This document shows positions 45,793 through 52,981 of a DNA stretch of 64,000 bases, piece by piece (the first letter of the stretch is position 1; the number at the start of each line of letters is the position of its first letter). Under the pieces are notes generated by a model that had not been told where the DNA came from, did not search any database, and was given only the letters and a program-made list of their open reading frames with translations. Origin of the DNA: Streptomyces sp. NBC_00490. GTDB taxonomy: Bacteria; Actinomycetota; Actinomycetes; Streptomycetales; Streptomycetaceae. The DNA lies in the NCBI RefSeq assembly GCF_036013645.1, contig NZ_CP107869.1, forward strand, positions 6,014,001-6,078,000, written 5' to 3'. The position numbers and the translations under genes are program-made.

Positions 45793-47049
45793 CTACGGCG
45801 ACTCCCCCCGCCCCTGCCGCGGCAGCCCCAACTCCACCGCCACCGCCGAGTCGCAGAACTCCCGCACCGCGCTCGTCCGCGCCACCACGCGCCCCCGGTG
45901 CACGACGATCCGGCTGTACGCCAGCGACAGCGCCCCCGCGAGCCGATCGCCGCGCACCGCCAGCAACTCGGCCGGAAATCCCGCCTCCACGCGCACCTCG
46001 GGCAGCCCTAGGACGGCCCGGGCGGAGGTGCTCACCGCGTCGTAGGCGTCCTCGGGGCGCAGGCCGTACCGCGAGGCCAGCAGATAGGCCGCCTCCAGCG
46101 GATCCCCGCGGCCCACCGGGTTCGACACGTCCCGCAGTGCGCCGCTGCCGGCCGCCACCCGTACCCCGGCCGCACGCAGCAGCCGTACCGGAGCCGTACC
46201 GCGCCGCTCCACGCCCCCGCAGCCGCCCTGCGGCAGGCACACCACGGTCACCCCGGCCGCGGCGAGTTGGTCGGCGGTGCGGGAGGCGATCTCGGAGGGC
46301 AGCCGGCCCAGGAAGCCGCACGGGCCGATGGTCACCCCGGGACGCAGTCCGCCGGCCATCGCCGCGAGGCGGGAGAGGCGGGCCGGGTCGGTGCCGTCGG
46401 TGTGCAGATCGACGGGGCAGCCCTGCTCGGCGGCGACATCCAGCACCGCCTGCACATACCCCGTCGGATCGGGGTCGAGGTCCGGGCAGCCGCCCACCAC
46501 CGAGGCGCCCATCTTCACCGCGTCCCGCAGTACCGCGAGCCCCTCCGCCCCGGCCACCCCGGTCAGCACCCGCGGCATCGCCACCGTGGTCAGCTCGGTG
46601 AGCCCGCGCAGCGAACGCCGCGCCCGCAGTACGGCGGCCAGCGCGCCCAGCCCCTGGACGTCGCCCACACGCACGTGTGCCCGCAGCGCGGTCGCCCCGT
46701 GCCCGAGTTGCAGCAGGGCCGCCTCGGTGGCCCTGCGCTGGACGTCCTGGGGGTCGTAGGAGACCGGGCCGCCCTCGTCGGCCGACAGGGCCGTGTCGCC
46801 GTGGATGTGCGGCTCGACCGGCGCCGGGAGCAGCAGATAGCCACTGAGGTCCACCCGCGAGCCGCACGCGCGCGTGCCGTCCGCCGCCAGGCTGCCCGCC
46901 GTGCCGACCGCCTCGATGCGTCCGTCGCCCAGCCGTACGTCCACGGTCCGGCCGTCGGTCAGCCGCGCCCCGCACAGCAGGAGTGACGTGGCGTCGGCCG
47001 GGCCCGGCGAGGACGAGGAGGGGGGCGGCTGCGGCTGGCTGTCGGGCAT
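45793..47049 (-). CDS. Amidohydrolase-fold protein (cytosine deaminase-like) with degenerate active site
   Basis: A 418-residue TIM-barrel protein similar to cytosine deaminase/CodA relatives. The first metal motif is intact as VEPHIHGD (H81, H83), and a further His is in VDLHTDGTD. The general acid region expected as HxDE reads HTDG, the SH(C) strand reads IGPCGFLG, and the SDN(V/I)RD motif whose Asp binds metal and activates water reads SGALRD. So Glu, His and Asp of the catalytic set appear replaced. The fold is otherwise complete, including the C-terminal beta-sandwich. It may be a non-catalytic homologue. The ATG at 47049 follows CTGGAG. Confidence 0.75.
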   Translation of the reverse strand: MPDSQPQPPPSSSSPGPADATSLLLCGARLTDGRTVDVRLGDGRIEAVGTAGSLAADGTRACGSRVDLSGYLLLPAPVEPHIHGDTALSADEGGPVSYDPQDVQRRATEAALLQLGHGATALRAHVRVGDVQGLGALAAVLRARRSLRGLTELTTVAMPRVLTGVAGAEGLAVLRDAVKMGASVVGGCPDLDPDPTGYVQAVLDVAAEQGCPVDLHTDGTDPARLSRLAAMAGGLRPGVTIGPCGFLGRLPSEIASRTADQLAAAGVTVVCLPQGGCGGVERRGTAPVRLLRAAGVRVAAGSGALRDVSNPVGRGDPLEAAYLLASRYGLRPEDAYDAVSTSARAVLGLPEVRVEAGFPAELLAVRGDRLAGALSLAYSRIVVHRGRVVARTSAVREFCDSAVAVELGLPRQGRGESP

Positions 47050-47301
47050 CGCGCTCCAGGGGCTCAAGGCTCGTGGCTCGGGGCTGCGGACGGGGACGCA
47101 AGATCACGCAGAGTGAGTCGAGCCTAGGGCGGTGATCCGCTCGCGGCGGGGAGGAGCGCAATAGTCGTACCGGCTGTGGTTCGTCGTACGGGAGGGGCCT
47201 CAGAGGCTGGTGGGAGGTCCCTGGAGGAGCCGCCCGACAAGCGTCCGGACGGCCCTTCGGACGGGCCGCGGACGGGCCATGGACGAGGGCTCGAAACGGA
47301 T

Positions 47302-47329
47302 TTGGGTGAACGGCGGCCGAGCGTGTAAT
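47302..47329 (+). promoter_or_regulatory. Candidate promoter of the tRNA-Thr unit
   Basis: TTGGGT, a 16-bp spacer and TGTAAT (or 18 bp to TAATGT) end about 13 bp before the mature tRNA-Thr. The spacing fits the vegetative sigma factor. Confidence 0.5.
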
Positions 47330-47342
47330 GTCTTCATCGCTC

Positions 47343-47415
47343 GCCCCAATAGCTCAGTCGGTAGAGCGTCTCCATGGTAAGGAGAAGGTCTACGGTTCGA
47401 TTCCGTATTGGGGCT
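47343..47415 (+). tRNA. tRNA-Thr (GGT)
   Basis: A 73-nt tRNA. The acceptor GCCCCAA pairs with TTGGGGC with discriminator T. The anticodon arm TCTCC-ATGGTAA-GGAGA gives anticodon GGT. The T loop is TTCGATT. CCA is not encoded. Confidence 0.95.
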
Positions 47416-47461
47416 CTGGTGTGAAAGGTTCCCGCCGCAAGGTGGGAACCGATCGCATCAC

Positions 47462-47534
47462 AGCGGTGTAGCTCAGTCGGTAGAGCAAGCGGCTCATAAT
47501 CGCTGTGTCACCGGTTCAAGTCCGGTCACCGCTA
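47462..47534 (+). tRNA. tRNA-Met (CAT), elongator type
   Basis: A 73-nt tRNA 46 bp after tRNA-Thr, probably on the same transcript. The acceptor AGCGGTG pairs with CACCGCT with discriminator A, and the anticodon is CAT. The fully paired first acceptor pair argues against an initiator tRNA. An isoleucine tRNA with modified C34 is a less likely alternative. Confidence 0.9.
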
Positions 47535-47622
47535 CTGACAGTAGCCGATTGCGGGGTCGGTCCTTCGATCGGCTACTCTTTCATGCGTTAATCGTCCCAT
47601 CCGTTCGTCAAGGAGCACTCCT

Positions 47623-47787
47623 GTGGCTGCCACCGACGTCCGCCCGAAGATCACGCTGGCCTGCGTGGAGTGCAAGGAGCGGAACTACATCACCAAGAAG
47701 AACCGGCGTAACAACCCGGACCGACTGGAGATGAAGAAGCACTGCCCGCGTTGCAACGCGCACACCGCGCACCGCGAAACGCGATAA
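47623..47787 (+). CDS. rpmG: 50S ribosomal protein L33 (zinc-binding form)
   Basis: A 54-residue ribosomal protein of the large subunit. It has [40 protein letters not shown], with both CxxC pairs (CVEC and CPRC), so it is the C+ paralogue that binds zinc. The GTG at 47623 follows AAGGAG. It is too short for most gene finders to score well. It is followed by the hadAB-like genes in the order also seen in mycobacteria (rpmG-hadA-hadB). Confidence 0.95.
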   Translation: MAATDVRPKITLACVECKERNYITKKNRRNNPDRLEMKKHCPRCNAHTAHRETR

Positions 47788-47893
47788 ATCAGGCTCGTAC
47801 ACGAGGCCGTCCCCTGTACTCCAGGGGGCGGCCTCGCGTCGTTTCTCTCACTTCAGCGAACGTTCGTTATCGACACCAGGAGGTGCCGAGCCC

Positions 47894-48346
47894 ATGGCGC
47901 TCGACCAGTCCTTCGTGGGGCGGAGCTACCCGCCCACCGACCCCTATGAGGTGGGCCGGGAGAAGATCCGCGAGTTCGCGGAGGCCGTGGGGGACGCCAA
48001 CCCGGCGTACACCGACCCGGATGCCGCCAAGGCGCTCGGTCACCCCGATGTGATCGCCCCGCCGACCTTTGTGTTCGCTATCACGTTCAAGGCCGCCGGA
48101 CAGGTCGTGGCGGACCCGCAGCTGGGTCTGGACTACAGCCGTGTCGTGCACGGCGACCAGAAGTTCGCCTACACCCGCCCGGTCCGCGCCGGTGACCGTC
48201 TCTCGGTCACCTCGACCATCGAGGCGATCAAGTCCATGGCGGGCAACGACATCGTGGACATCCGTGGTGAGGTTCACGACGAGGCCGGCGAGCACGTCGT
48301 GACGGCCTGGACCAAGCTGGTCGCGCGCGCGGCAGAGGGGGCGTGA
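47894..48346 (+). CDS. MaoC-like N-terminal hotdog dehydratase (HadA-like)
   Basis: A 150-residue hot-dog fold protein. FVGRSYPPTDPYEVGREKIR and EFAEAVGDANPAYTDPDAAK form the family opening, PDVIAPPTFVFAITFKAAGQ is the central helix, and VVHGDQKFAYTRPVRAGDRL the substrate-contact segment. It lacks the catalytic Asp-His hydratase motif and thus resembles HadA/HadC, the non-catalytic partner that holds the acyl chain. The likely substrate is a 3-hydroxyacyl thioester of fatty acid synthesis. AGGAGG precedes the ATG. It overlaps the next gene by 4 bp. Confidence 0.85.
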   Translation: MALDQSFVGRSYPPTDPYEVGREKIREFAEAVGDANPAYTDPDAAKALGHPDVIAPPTFVFAITFKAAGQVVADPQLGLDYSRVVHGDQKFAYTRPVRAGDRLSVTSTIEAIKSMAGNDIVDIRGEVHDEAGEHVVTAWTKLVARAAEGA

Positions 48347-48780
48347 CGAAGATGACGGCGAAGATCGCCTACGACGACGTCGAGGTCGGCACCGAACTGC
48401 CCGCTCAGACCTTTCCCGTGAGCCGCGCCACTCTCGTCCAGTACGCGGGCGCCTCCGGTGACTTCAATCCGATCCACTGGAACGAGAAGTTCGCCAAGGA
48501 GGTCGGGCTGCCGGACGTCATCGCGCACGGCATGTTCACCATGGCCGAGGCGATCCGCGTGGTGACGGACTGGGTCGGCGACCCGGCCGCCGTCGCAGAG
48601 TACGGCGTCCGCTTCACCAAGCCCGTCGTCGTCCCCAACGACGACCAGGGCGCCGTCATCGAGGTCAGCGCCAAGGTCGCGGCCAAGCTCGACGACAACA
48701 CGGTCCGCGTGGACCTCACGGCGACCAGCGCCGGACAGAAGGTGCTGGGGATGTCCCGGGCGGTCGTACGACTGGCCTGA
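48343..48780 (+). CDS. MaoC-like dehydratase (HadB-like)
   Basis: A 145-residue hot-dog dehydratase. It has the catalytic hydratase-2 motif SGDFNPIHWNEKFA with Asp and His, then GLPDVIAHGMFTMAEAIRVV and FTKPVVVPNDDQGAVIEVSA. It is the active partner of the HadA-like protein in dehydrating 3-hydroxyacyl thioesters. In mycobacteria HadAB serves mycolate synthesis; Streptomyces has no mycolates, so here the pair probably acts in ordinary or special fatty acid elongation. The start at GTG 48343 overlaps the upstream stop; ATG 48352 is also possible. A strong terminator follows. Confidence 0.87.
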   Translation: MTKMTAKIAYDDVEVGTELPAQTFPVSRATLVQYAGASGDFNPIHWNEKFAKEVGLPDVIAHGMFTMAEAIRVVTDWVGDPAAVAEYGVRFTKPVVVPNDDQGAVIEVSAKVAAKLDDNTVRVDLTATSAGQKVLGMSRAVVRLA

Positions 48781-48790
48781 CCTGCGGGTG

Positions 48791-48829
48791 AAGTAAGGGG
48801 CGCCCTCCATGGCGGGGCGCCCCTTACTT
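48791..48829. terminator. Intrinsic terminator after the hadB-like gene
   Basis: AAGTAAGGGGCGCC (48791-48804) pairs perfectly with GGCGCCCCTTACTT (48816-48829), loop CTCCATGGCGG, followed by GTTCTC. It separates the hadAB unit from the TetR gene. Confidence 0.88.
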
Positions 48830-48855
48830 GTTCTCCGACGCAGCCTCTTGACGTG

Positions 48856-48875
48856 GTTAGTGATTGAGTACTAAC
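48856..48875. promoter_or_regulatory. TetR operator, copy 1
   Basis: GTTAGT-N8-ACTAAC forms a 20-bp palindrome 9-18 bp before the TetR start. A near copy (GTTAGTAATCAATAACTATC) lies before the MFS gene at 49497-49516, consistent with one repressor controlling both. Confidence 0.65.
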
Positions 48876-48884
48876 TTACTGGAC

Positions 48885-49454
48885 ATGGTCAGGATGAGCG
48901 CAGAGGAAAGGCGCGAGAGCGTGATCCGCGCGGCGACGATCGAGTTCGCCCGCGGTGGTTACCACGGCACGTCGACCGAGGTGATCGCCAAGCGGGTCGG
49001 GGTCTCGCAGCCGTATCTCTTCCGGCTCTTCCCCGGCAAGAAGGCGATCTTCCTGGCGGCCGCCCAGCGGTGCATGGAGGACACGATCCAGACGTTCGCG
49101 GAGGCCGCCGAGGGACTGGAGGGCGAAGAGGCCCTGCATTCCATGGCGAACGCGTACACCAAGGTCATCGCGGAGCGGCCGGAGCGGCTGATGATGCAGA
49201 TGCAGACGTACGTCGCGGTGGCGGCCGCCGAGCAGGAGGGTGACCACGAGTTCGGCACGGTGGTGCGCGACGGCTGGATGCGGCTGTGGGACACGGTCCA
49301 CCCGCCGCTGGGTGCCGACATCGACGACACGACGACCTTCCTGGCGTACGGCATGCTCGTCAACTGCCTGGTCGCCATGGGCTTTCCGCCCGGGCACCGG
49401 GTGTGGGAAGGGCTGTATCCGTCGGCGCGGATCAAGGGCCGGCTGGAGCACTGA
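48885..49454 (+). CDS. TetR family transcriptional regulator
   Basis: A 189-residue repressor. The N-terminal helix-turn-helix is typical: RRESVIRAATIEFARGGYHG, TSTEVIAKRVGVSQPYLFRL then FPGKKAIFLAA. The C-terminal ligand and dimer domain is all-helical. The ATG at 48885 is used; ATG 48894 has a slightly better purine run. It sits just upstream of an MFS pump gene whose promoter carries the same palindrome, so it most likely represses itself and the pump and is released by a pump substrate. Confidence 0.9.
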   Translation: MVRMSAEERRESVIRAATIEFARGGYHGTSTEVIAKRVGVSQPYLFRLFPGKKAIFLAAAQRCMEDTIQTFAEAAEGLEGEEALHSMANAYTKVIAERPERLMMQMQTYVAVAAAEQEGDHEFGTVVRDGWMRLWDTVHPPLGADIDDTTTFLAYGMLVNCLVAMGFPPGHRVWEGLYPSARIKGRLEH

Positions 49455-49459
49455 GCGTT

Positions 49460-49484
49460 AAAGGCGTCATCGGCGCCTTTTTTC
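49460..49484 (+). terminator. Small T-tailed terminator after the TetR gene
   Basis: AAAGGCG pairs with CGCCTTT across a 7-nt loop and is followed by further Ts. It separates the TetR transcript from the MFS promoter 13 bp downstream, so the two genes are controlled in parallel, not as one operon. Confidence 0.7.
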
Positions 49485-49496
49485 TTGAGCGCGAAA

Positions 49497-49516
49497 GTTA
49501 GTAATCAATAACTATC
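49497..49516. promoter_or_regulatory. TetR operator, copy 2 (MFS promoter)
   Basis: GTTAGTAATCAATAACTATC resembles the element at 48856 in its left half and spacing. It lies 20 bp before the start of the MFS gene, where it would overlap the promoter. Confidence 0.55.
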
Positions 49517-49536
49517 CAGAAAGCTCTGGGGGAGCG

Positions 49537-50988
49537 ATGTCACAGTCAGCCGCACGGAAGTCACCACGTGGGGGAGCCGTCTGGGCTCTCGTCATCACCA
49601 GCGTCGCCGGATTCATGGCGGCCCTCGACAACCTCGTCGTCACCACCGCCCTGCCCTCCATCCGCGAGGACCTCGGCGGCGGACTGCACGACCTGGAGTG
49701 GACGGTGAGTGCCTACACCCTCACCTTCGCCGTCCTGCTGATGTTCGGCGCGGCCCTGGGCGACCGCTTCGGCCGCCGCCGGCTCTTCCTCGCCGGACTG
49801 GCCGTCTTCACCGGGGCGTCCGCCGCGGCGGCGCTGGCCCCCGGCATCGACAGCCTCATCGTGGCCCGCGCGGTCCAGGGCGTGGGCGCGGCCGTCATGA
49901 TGCCGCTGACCCTCACCCTCCTGACGGCGGCCGTGCCGGCGGCCAAGCGCGGGATGGCGTACGGCATCTGGGGCGCCGTCAACGGACTGGCGGTGGCCTC
50001 CGGGCCCCTCATCGGCGGCAGCCTGACCGAACACATCTCCTGGCAGTGGATCTTCTGGCTGAACGTCCCGCTGGGCATCGCCCTCCTCCCCCTGGCCCGT
50101 CTGCGCCTCGCGGAGTCCTACGGCACCGGCGCGCCCCTCGACATCCCCGGCACCCTCCTCGCCAGCGGCGGCCTCTTCGGCATCGTCTACGGCCTCGTGC
50201 GCGGCCCCGCCGACGGCTGGACGGACAACCTCGTCCTGGCCTCCCTCTTCGCCGGTACGGCGCTCCTCGCCGGCTTCGTCCTCTACAGCGCCCGTGCCAA
50301 GAACCCCATGCTGCCCATGCGGCTGTTCCGCTCCCGGGCCTTCGCCGGCATCAACGCGGCCAGCCTTCTGATGTTCCTCGGCATGTTCGGGTCGATCTTC
50401 CTGCTCAGCCAGTACATGCAGGGTGTTCTCGGGTACTCGCCCACCGAGGCGGGGCTGCGGATGCTGCCGTGGACCGGTATGCCGATGCTGGTCGCGCCGA
50501 TCGCGGGCATCCTCTCCGACCGCATCGGCGGCCGGCCGGTCGTCGCCACCGGCCTCTTCCTCCAGGCGGCAGGCCTCGGCTACCTGGCCTACGTCATCAC
50601 GGCGGACGCCTCCTACTCGATCCAGCTGCCCGGCCTGATCATCAGCGGCATCGGCATGGCCCTCTTCTTCGCTCCCGCCTCCAACCTGGTCATGTCCAGC
50701 GTGCGGGGGTCCGAGCAGGGTGTGGCGTCCGGTGCGAACAACGCTCTGCGGGAGGTCGGTGGTGCCCTCGGTATCGCGATCATGGGGTCGATCTTCTCCG
50801 CCCAGGGTGGTTACGAGACGGGTCAGACCTTCGTGGACGGTCTGCGGCCCGCGCTGGTGACGGGGGCGGCGGTGGTGGGGCTCGCGGGTGTCGCGGCTCT
50901 GCTGATCCCGTCGAGGCGGTCCGTGCGGGTTGCGGTGGGCACGGTGACGGAGGAGCGGGCGCCGGTCCTGGAGAGCGTCGCCGGCTGA
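49537..50988 (+). CDS. MFS efflux transporter (DHA2, EmrB/QacA type)
   Basis: A 483-residue exporter with about 14 helices. The first helix ALVITSVAGFMAALDNLVVT has the Asp of DHA2 pumps, followed by TTALPSIREDLG. FGAALGDRFGRRRLFLAGLA is motif A, RAVQGVGAAVMMPLTLTLLT is motif B, and IWGAVNGLAVASGPLIGGSL is motif C of antiporters. Typical substrates are antibiotics or dyes, not predictable here. The ATG is preceded by CTGGGGGAG. Regulation is probably by the adjacent TetR protein through the palindrome at 49497. Confidence 0.9.
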   Translation: MSQSAARKSPRGGAVWALVITSVAGFMAALDNLVVTTALPSIREDLGGGLHDLEWTVSAYTLTFAVLLMFGAALGDRFGRRRLFLAGLAVFTGASAAAALAPGIDSLIVARAVQGVGAAVMMPLTLTLLTAAVPAAKRGMAYGIWGAVNGLAVASGPLIGGSLTEHISWQWIFWLNVPLGIALLPLARLRLAESYGTGAPLDIPGTLLASGGLFGIVYGLVRGPADGWTDNLVLASLFAGTALLAGFVLYSARAKNPMLPMRLFRSRAFAGINAASLLMFLGMFGSIFLLSQYMQGVLGYSPTEAGLRMLPWTGMPMLVAPIAGILSDRIGGRPVVATGLFLQAAGLGYLAYVITADASYSIQLPGLIISGIGMALFFAPASNLVMSSVRGSEQGVASGANNALREVGGALGIAIMGSIFSAQGGYETGQTFVDGLRPALVTGAAVVGLAGVAALLIPSRRSVRVAVGTVTEERAPVLESVAG

Positions 50989-50999
50989 CCTCACACCAC

Positions 51000-51033
51000 G
51001 AGACGGCTCTGCCCTGCGGGGCGGGGCCGTCTC
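51000..51033 (+). terminator. Terminator after the MFS gene
   Basis: GAGACGGC (51000-51007) pairs with GCCGTCTC (51026-51033), enclosing TGCCCTGCGGGGCGG, itself able to pair. It lies 11 bp after the stop. Confidence 0.7.
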
Positions 51034-51144
51034 GCGCGGCGTGCCTCGGACGTTTTTCGCCCCCGCCGCCCTTACCCGTTCCCATCCCCAGGGGCTGCCG
51101 CCCCTTCGACCCCGCCCCTTCGACCCCGCCCCTTCGACCCCGCC

Positions 51145-51165
51145 CCAGGGGGCTCCGCCCCCTGG
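51145..51165. repeat. Streptomycete GC hairpin element
   Basis: CCAGGGGG and CCCCCTGG pair perfectly around CTCCG. With the flanking GGGGCTGCCGCCCC-like and TTCGACCCCGC repeats this matches a family of intergenic hairpins widespread in Streptomyces chromosomes. Confidence 0.7.
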
Positions 51166-51187
51166 ACCCCCATCGGCCCTGAAGGGG

Positions 51188-51438
51188 CCTCGTCCTCAAA
51201 CGCCGGACGGGCTGAAATACCTGGACCGGCGTCGAGGGGCGCAGCTGCCTACGGGTGGGTGGGGACCGGGACGGCAGACCCTCGTCCTCAGGCGCCGGAC
51301 GGGCTGAAAGACACGGGTGGGCGGGGGATTGGGATGGCGGGCCCTGGTCCTCGAACGCCGGGCTGGTTGAAATGCCTGGACCGGCGTCGAGAGGTGCAGC
51401 CGCCTGCGGGTGGGTGGGGGACCGGGATGGCGAGCCCC
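51188..51438. repeat. Three tandem REP-like units
   Basis: Units begin at 51188, 51279 and 51343 with CCTCGTCCTCAAACGCCGGA or a close variant, continue CGGGCTGAAA, and end in a GGGTGGG-GGGATGGCG stretch. Units 1 and 3 also share CCTGGACCGGCGTCGAG in the middle; unit 2 is shorter. The core is a common dispersed repeat of Streptomyces intergenic DNA. Confidence 0.75.
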
Positions 51439-51610
51439 CGTCCCGGGGAAGCCGGGCCGGTCGGCCCGCGCCGCGCGGACCACCGTAGAGCCGTCTCCTG
51501 CGCCCCGGCGGGGCACCACCCGCACTTGCGCGCCGTCCTCAGGCGGAAACGCGCCCCACCGCCCCCAGGCGGGACGGGCCCGCGCCTGCGCAACGGCGAG
51601 CAGGGGACGT

Positions 51611-51703
51611 ACCGGGGGGTGTCCGCCCGCAGCGTCGGGCGACCAACCAAGAGCACATCCCCAACCCACAGCACCGCCCGACCGAGGACGGACACCCCCC
51701 GGT
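51611..51703. other. Large imperfect hairpin (structured element)
   Basis: ACCGGGGGGTGTCCG (51611-51625) is perfectly complementary to CGGACACCCCCCGGT (51689-51703). Further in, GTCGGGCG (51634-51641) pairs with CGCCCGAC (51675-51682), leaving a ~33-nt loop. It lies about 120 bp before murB. It could be a terminator, a mobile repeat or a structured RNA; the sequence alone does not decide. Confidence 0.6.
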
Positions 51704-51820
51704 GCGGCACCGACCCCCAACCGGACCGGCATGCGCGACGCACGCCCCCACCGAAGCCGCCACAGGCCGCCGCAGGCATCCACCCACTCGCCGTCAGACG
51801 CGTCTCGTACTCTTGAGCCC

Positions 51821-52876
51821 GTGCAGGAACGACACCACGCCCCCCTCGCCCCGCTGACCACCTTCCGCCTGGGCGGTCCCGCCGCTCGGCTGATCACGGC
51901 GACCACCGACGCCGAGGTGATCGCGGCCGTGCGCGAGGCCGACGACAGCGGGACCCCGCTCCTGCTCATCGGCGGCGGATCGAACCTCGTCATCGGCGAC
52001 CAGGGCTTCGACGGCACCGCCCTGGTCATCGCGACCAAGGGCTTCGAGCTCACCGGCACCCGTCTCGAGCTCGCCGCGGGCGAGGTCTGGACCGACGCCG
52101 TCGCCCGCACCGTGGAGGCGGGACTCGCCGGCATCGAGTGTCTCGCCGGCATCCCCGGCTCCGCGGGCGCGACCCCGATCCAGAACGTCGGTGCGTACGG
52201 CCAGGAGGTCTCCGCCACGATCACCGAGGTGGTCGCCTACGACCGCCGGACCCGCGAGGCGGTCACCGTCAGCAACGCCGACTGCGGGTTCTCCTACCGT
52301 CACAGCCGCTTCAAGGCCGACCCCGAGCGCTACGTCGTCCTGCGCGTCGCCTTCGAGCTCGAGGACGCCGACGGCCTCTCGGCGCCGATCAAGTACGCCG
52401 AGACCGCCCGCGCCCTCGGCGTGGAACCCGGCGACCGCGTCCCCCTCGCCGCCGCCCGCGAGACCGTACTGAAGCTGCGTGCGGGCAAGGGCATGGTGCT
52501 GGACCCGGAGGACCACGACACCTGGTCGGCGGGCTCCTTCTTCACCAACCCGATCCTCACCGACGAACAGTTCACCGCGTTCCACGCGCGCGTGAAGGCC
52601 CACCTCGGCGACACCGCCGAACCGCCCGCCTACCCGGCGGGGGAGGGCCACACCAAGACCTCCGCGGCCTGGCTCATCGACAAGGCGGGCTTCACCAAGG
52701 GCTACGGCACCGGCCCCGCCCGCATCTCCACGAAGCACACCCTCGCCCTCACCAACCGCGGCGAGGCCACCACGGAGGACCTCCTCGCCCTGGCCCGCGA
52801 GGTCGTCGCCGGTGTCCACGAGACGTTCGGCATCACGCTGGTCAACGAGCCGGTGACGGTCGGCGTCAGCCTGTAG
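51821..52876 (+). CDS. murB: UDP-N-acetylmuramate dehydrogenase
   Basis: A 351-residue flavoenzyme that reduces UDP-GlcNAc-enolpyruvate to UDP-MurNAc with NADPH, a cytoplasmic step of peptidoglycan synthesis. LTTFRLGGPAARLITATTDA opens the FAD domain, LLIGGGSNLVIGD is the flavin loop, and GIECLAGIPGSAGATPIQNV and GAYGQE are the VAO-fold signature. FSYRHSRFK has the substrate Tyr/Arg, and SAGSFFTNP the proton-donating Ser. LVNEPVTVG near the end has the catalytic Glu. The GTG start has only a weak upstream purine run, so translation may be modest. The gene is away from the dcw cluster, as usual in streptomycetes. Confidence 0.95.
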   Translation: MQERHHAPLAPLTTFRLGGPAARLITATTDAEVIAAVREADDSGTPLLLIGGGSNLVIGDQGFDGTALVIATKGFELTGTRLELAAGEVWTDAVARTVEAGLAGIECLAGIPGSAGATPIQNVGAYGQEVSATITEVVAYDRRTREAVTVSNADCGFSYRHSRFKADPERYVVLRVAFELEDADGLSAPIKYAETARALGVEPGDRVPLAAARETVLKLRAGKGMVLDPEDHDTWSAGSFFTNPILTDEQFTAFHARVKAHLGDTAEPPAYPAGEGHTKTSAAWLIDKAGFTKGYGTGPARISTKHTLALTNRGEATTEDLLALAREVVAGVHETFGITLVNEPVTVGVSL

Positions 52877-52878
52877 TC

Positions 52879-52913
52879 GACCAGACCAGACCAGACCAGA
52901 CCAGACCCGACCC
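52879..52913 (+). repeat. 5-bp tandem repeat after murB
   Basis: Five perfect copies of GACCA (52879-52903) followed by two GACCC variants. The run begins 3 bp after the murB stop codon. Slippage here would not affect either neighbouring protein. Confidence 0.9.
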
Positions 52914-52981
52914 GCCCGCCGGGAATCTCCGTTGCGAAGCGCCCCGCTCACCCCCGACCCTGGCCCCATGAGGCACCCCGT

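Larger units (their letters stand above)
50989..51820. other. Repeat-rich intergenic region before murB
   Basis: An 832-bp gap without a supported gene. From left to right it holds the terminator of the MFS gene (51000-51033), three copies of a CCCTTCGACCCCGC-type unit (51105-51150), a CCAGGGGG-CTCCG-CCCCCTGG hairpin (51145-51165), three REP-like units (51188-51438) and a 93-nt hairpin element (51611-51703). Open frames here are artefacts of the repeats. Confidence 0.7.

Noticed and set aside
47462..47534. CAT-anticodon tRNA as initiator tRNA
   Set aside because: The first acceptor pair is A-T and fully matched, and the three G-C pairs of the anticodon stem typical of initiators are missing.
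51259..51816. Open frames across the repeats upstream of murB
   Set aside because: They arise from repeated GC-rich units, have Pro/Arg-rich shadow translations, and would be broken by the large hairpin.
52879..52913. GACCA repeat after murB as a regulatory array
   Set aside because: Only five perfect copies directly after a stop codon, with no symmetry or promoter nearby; most likely slippage.
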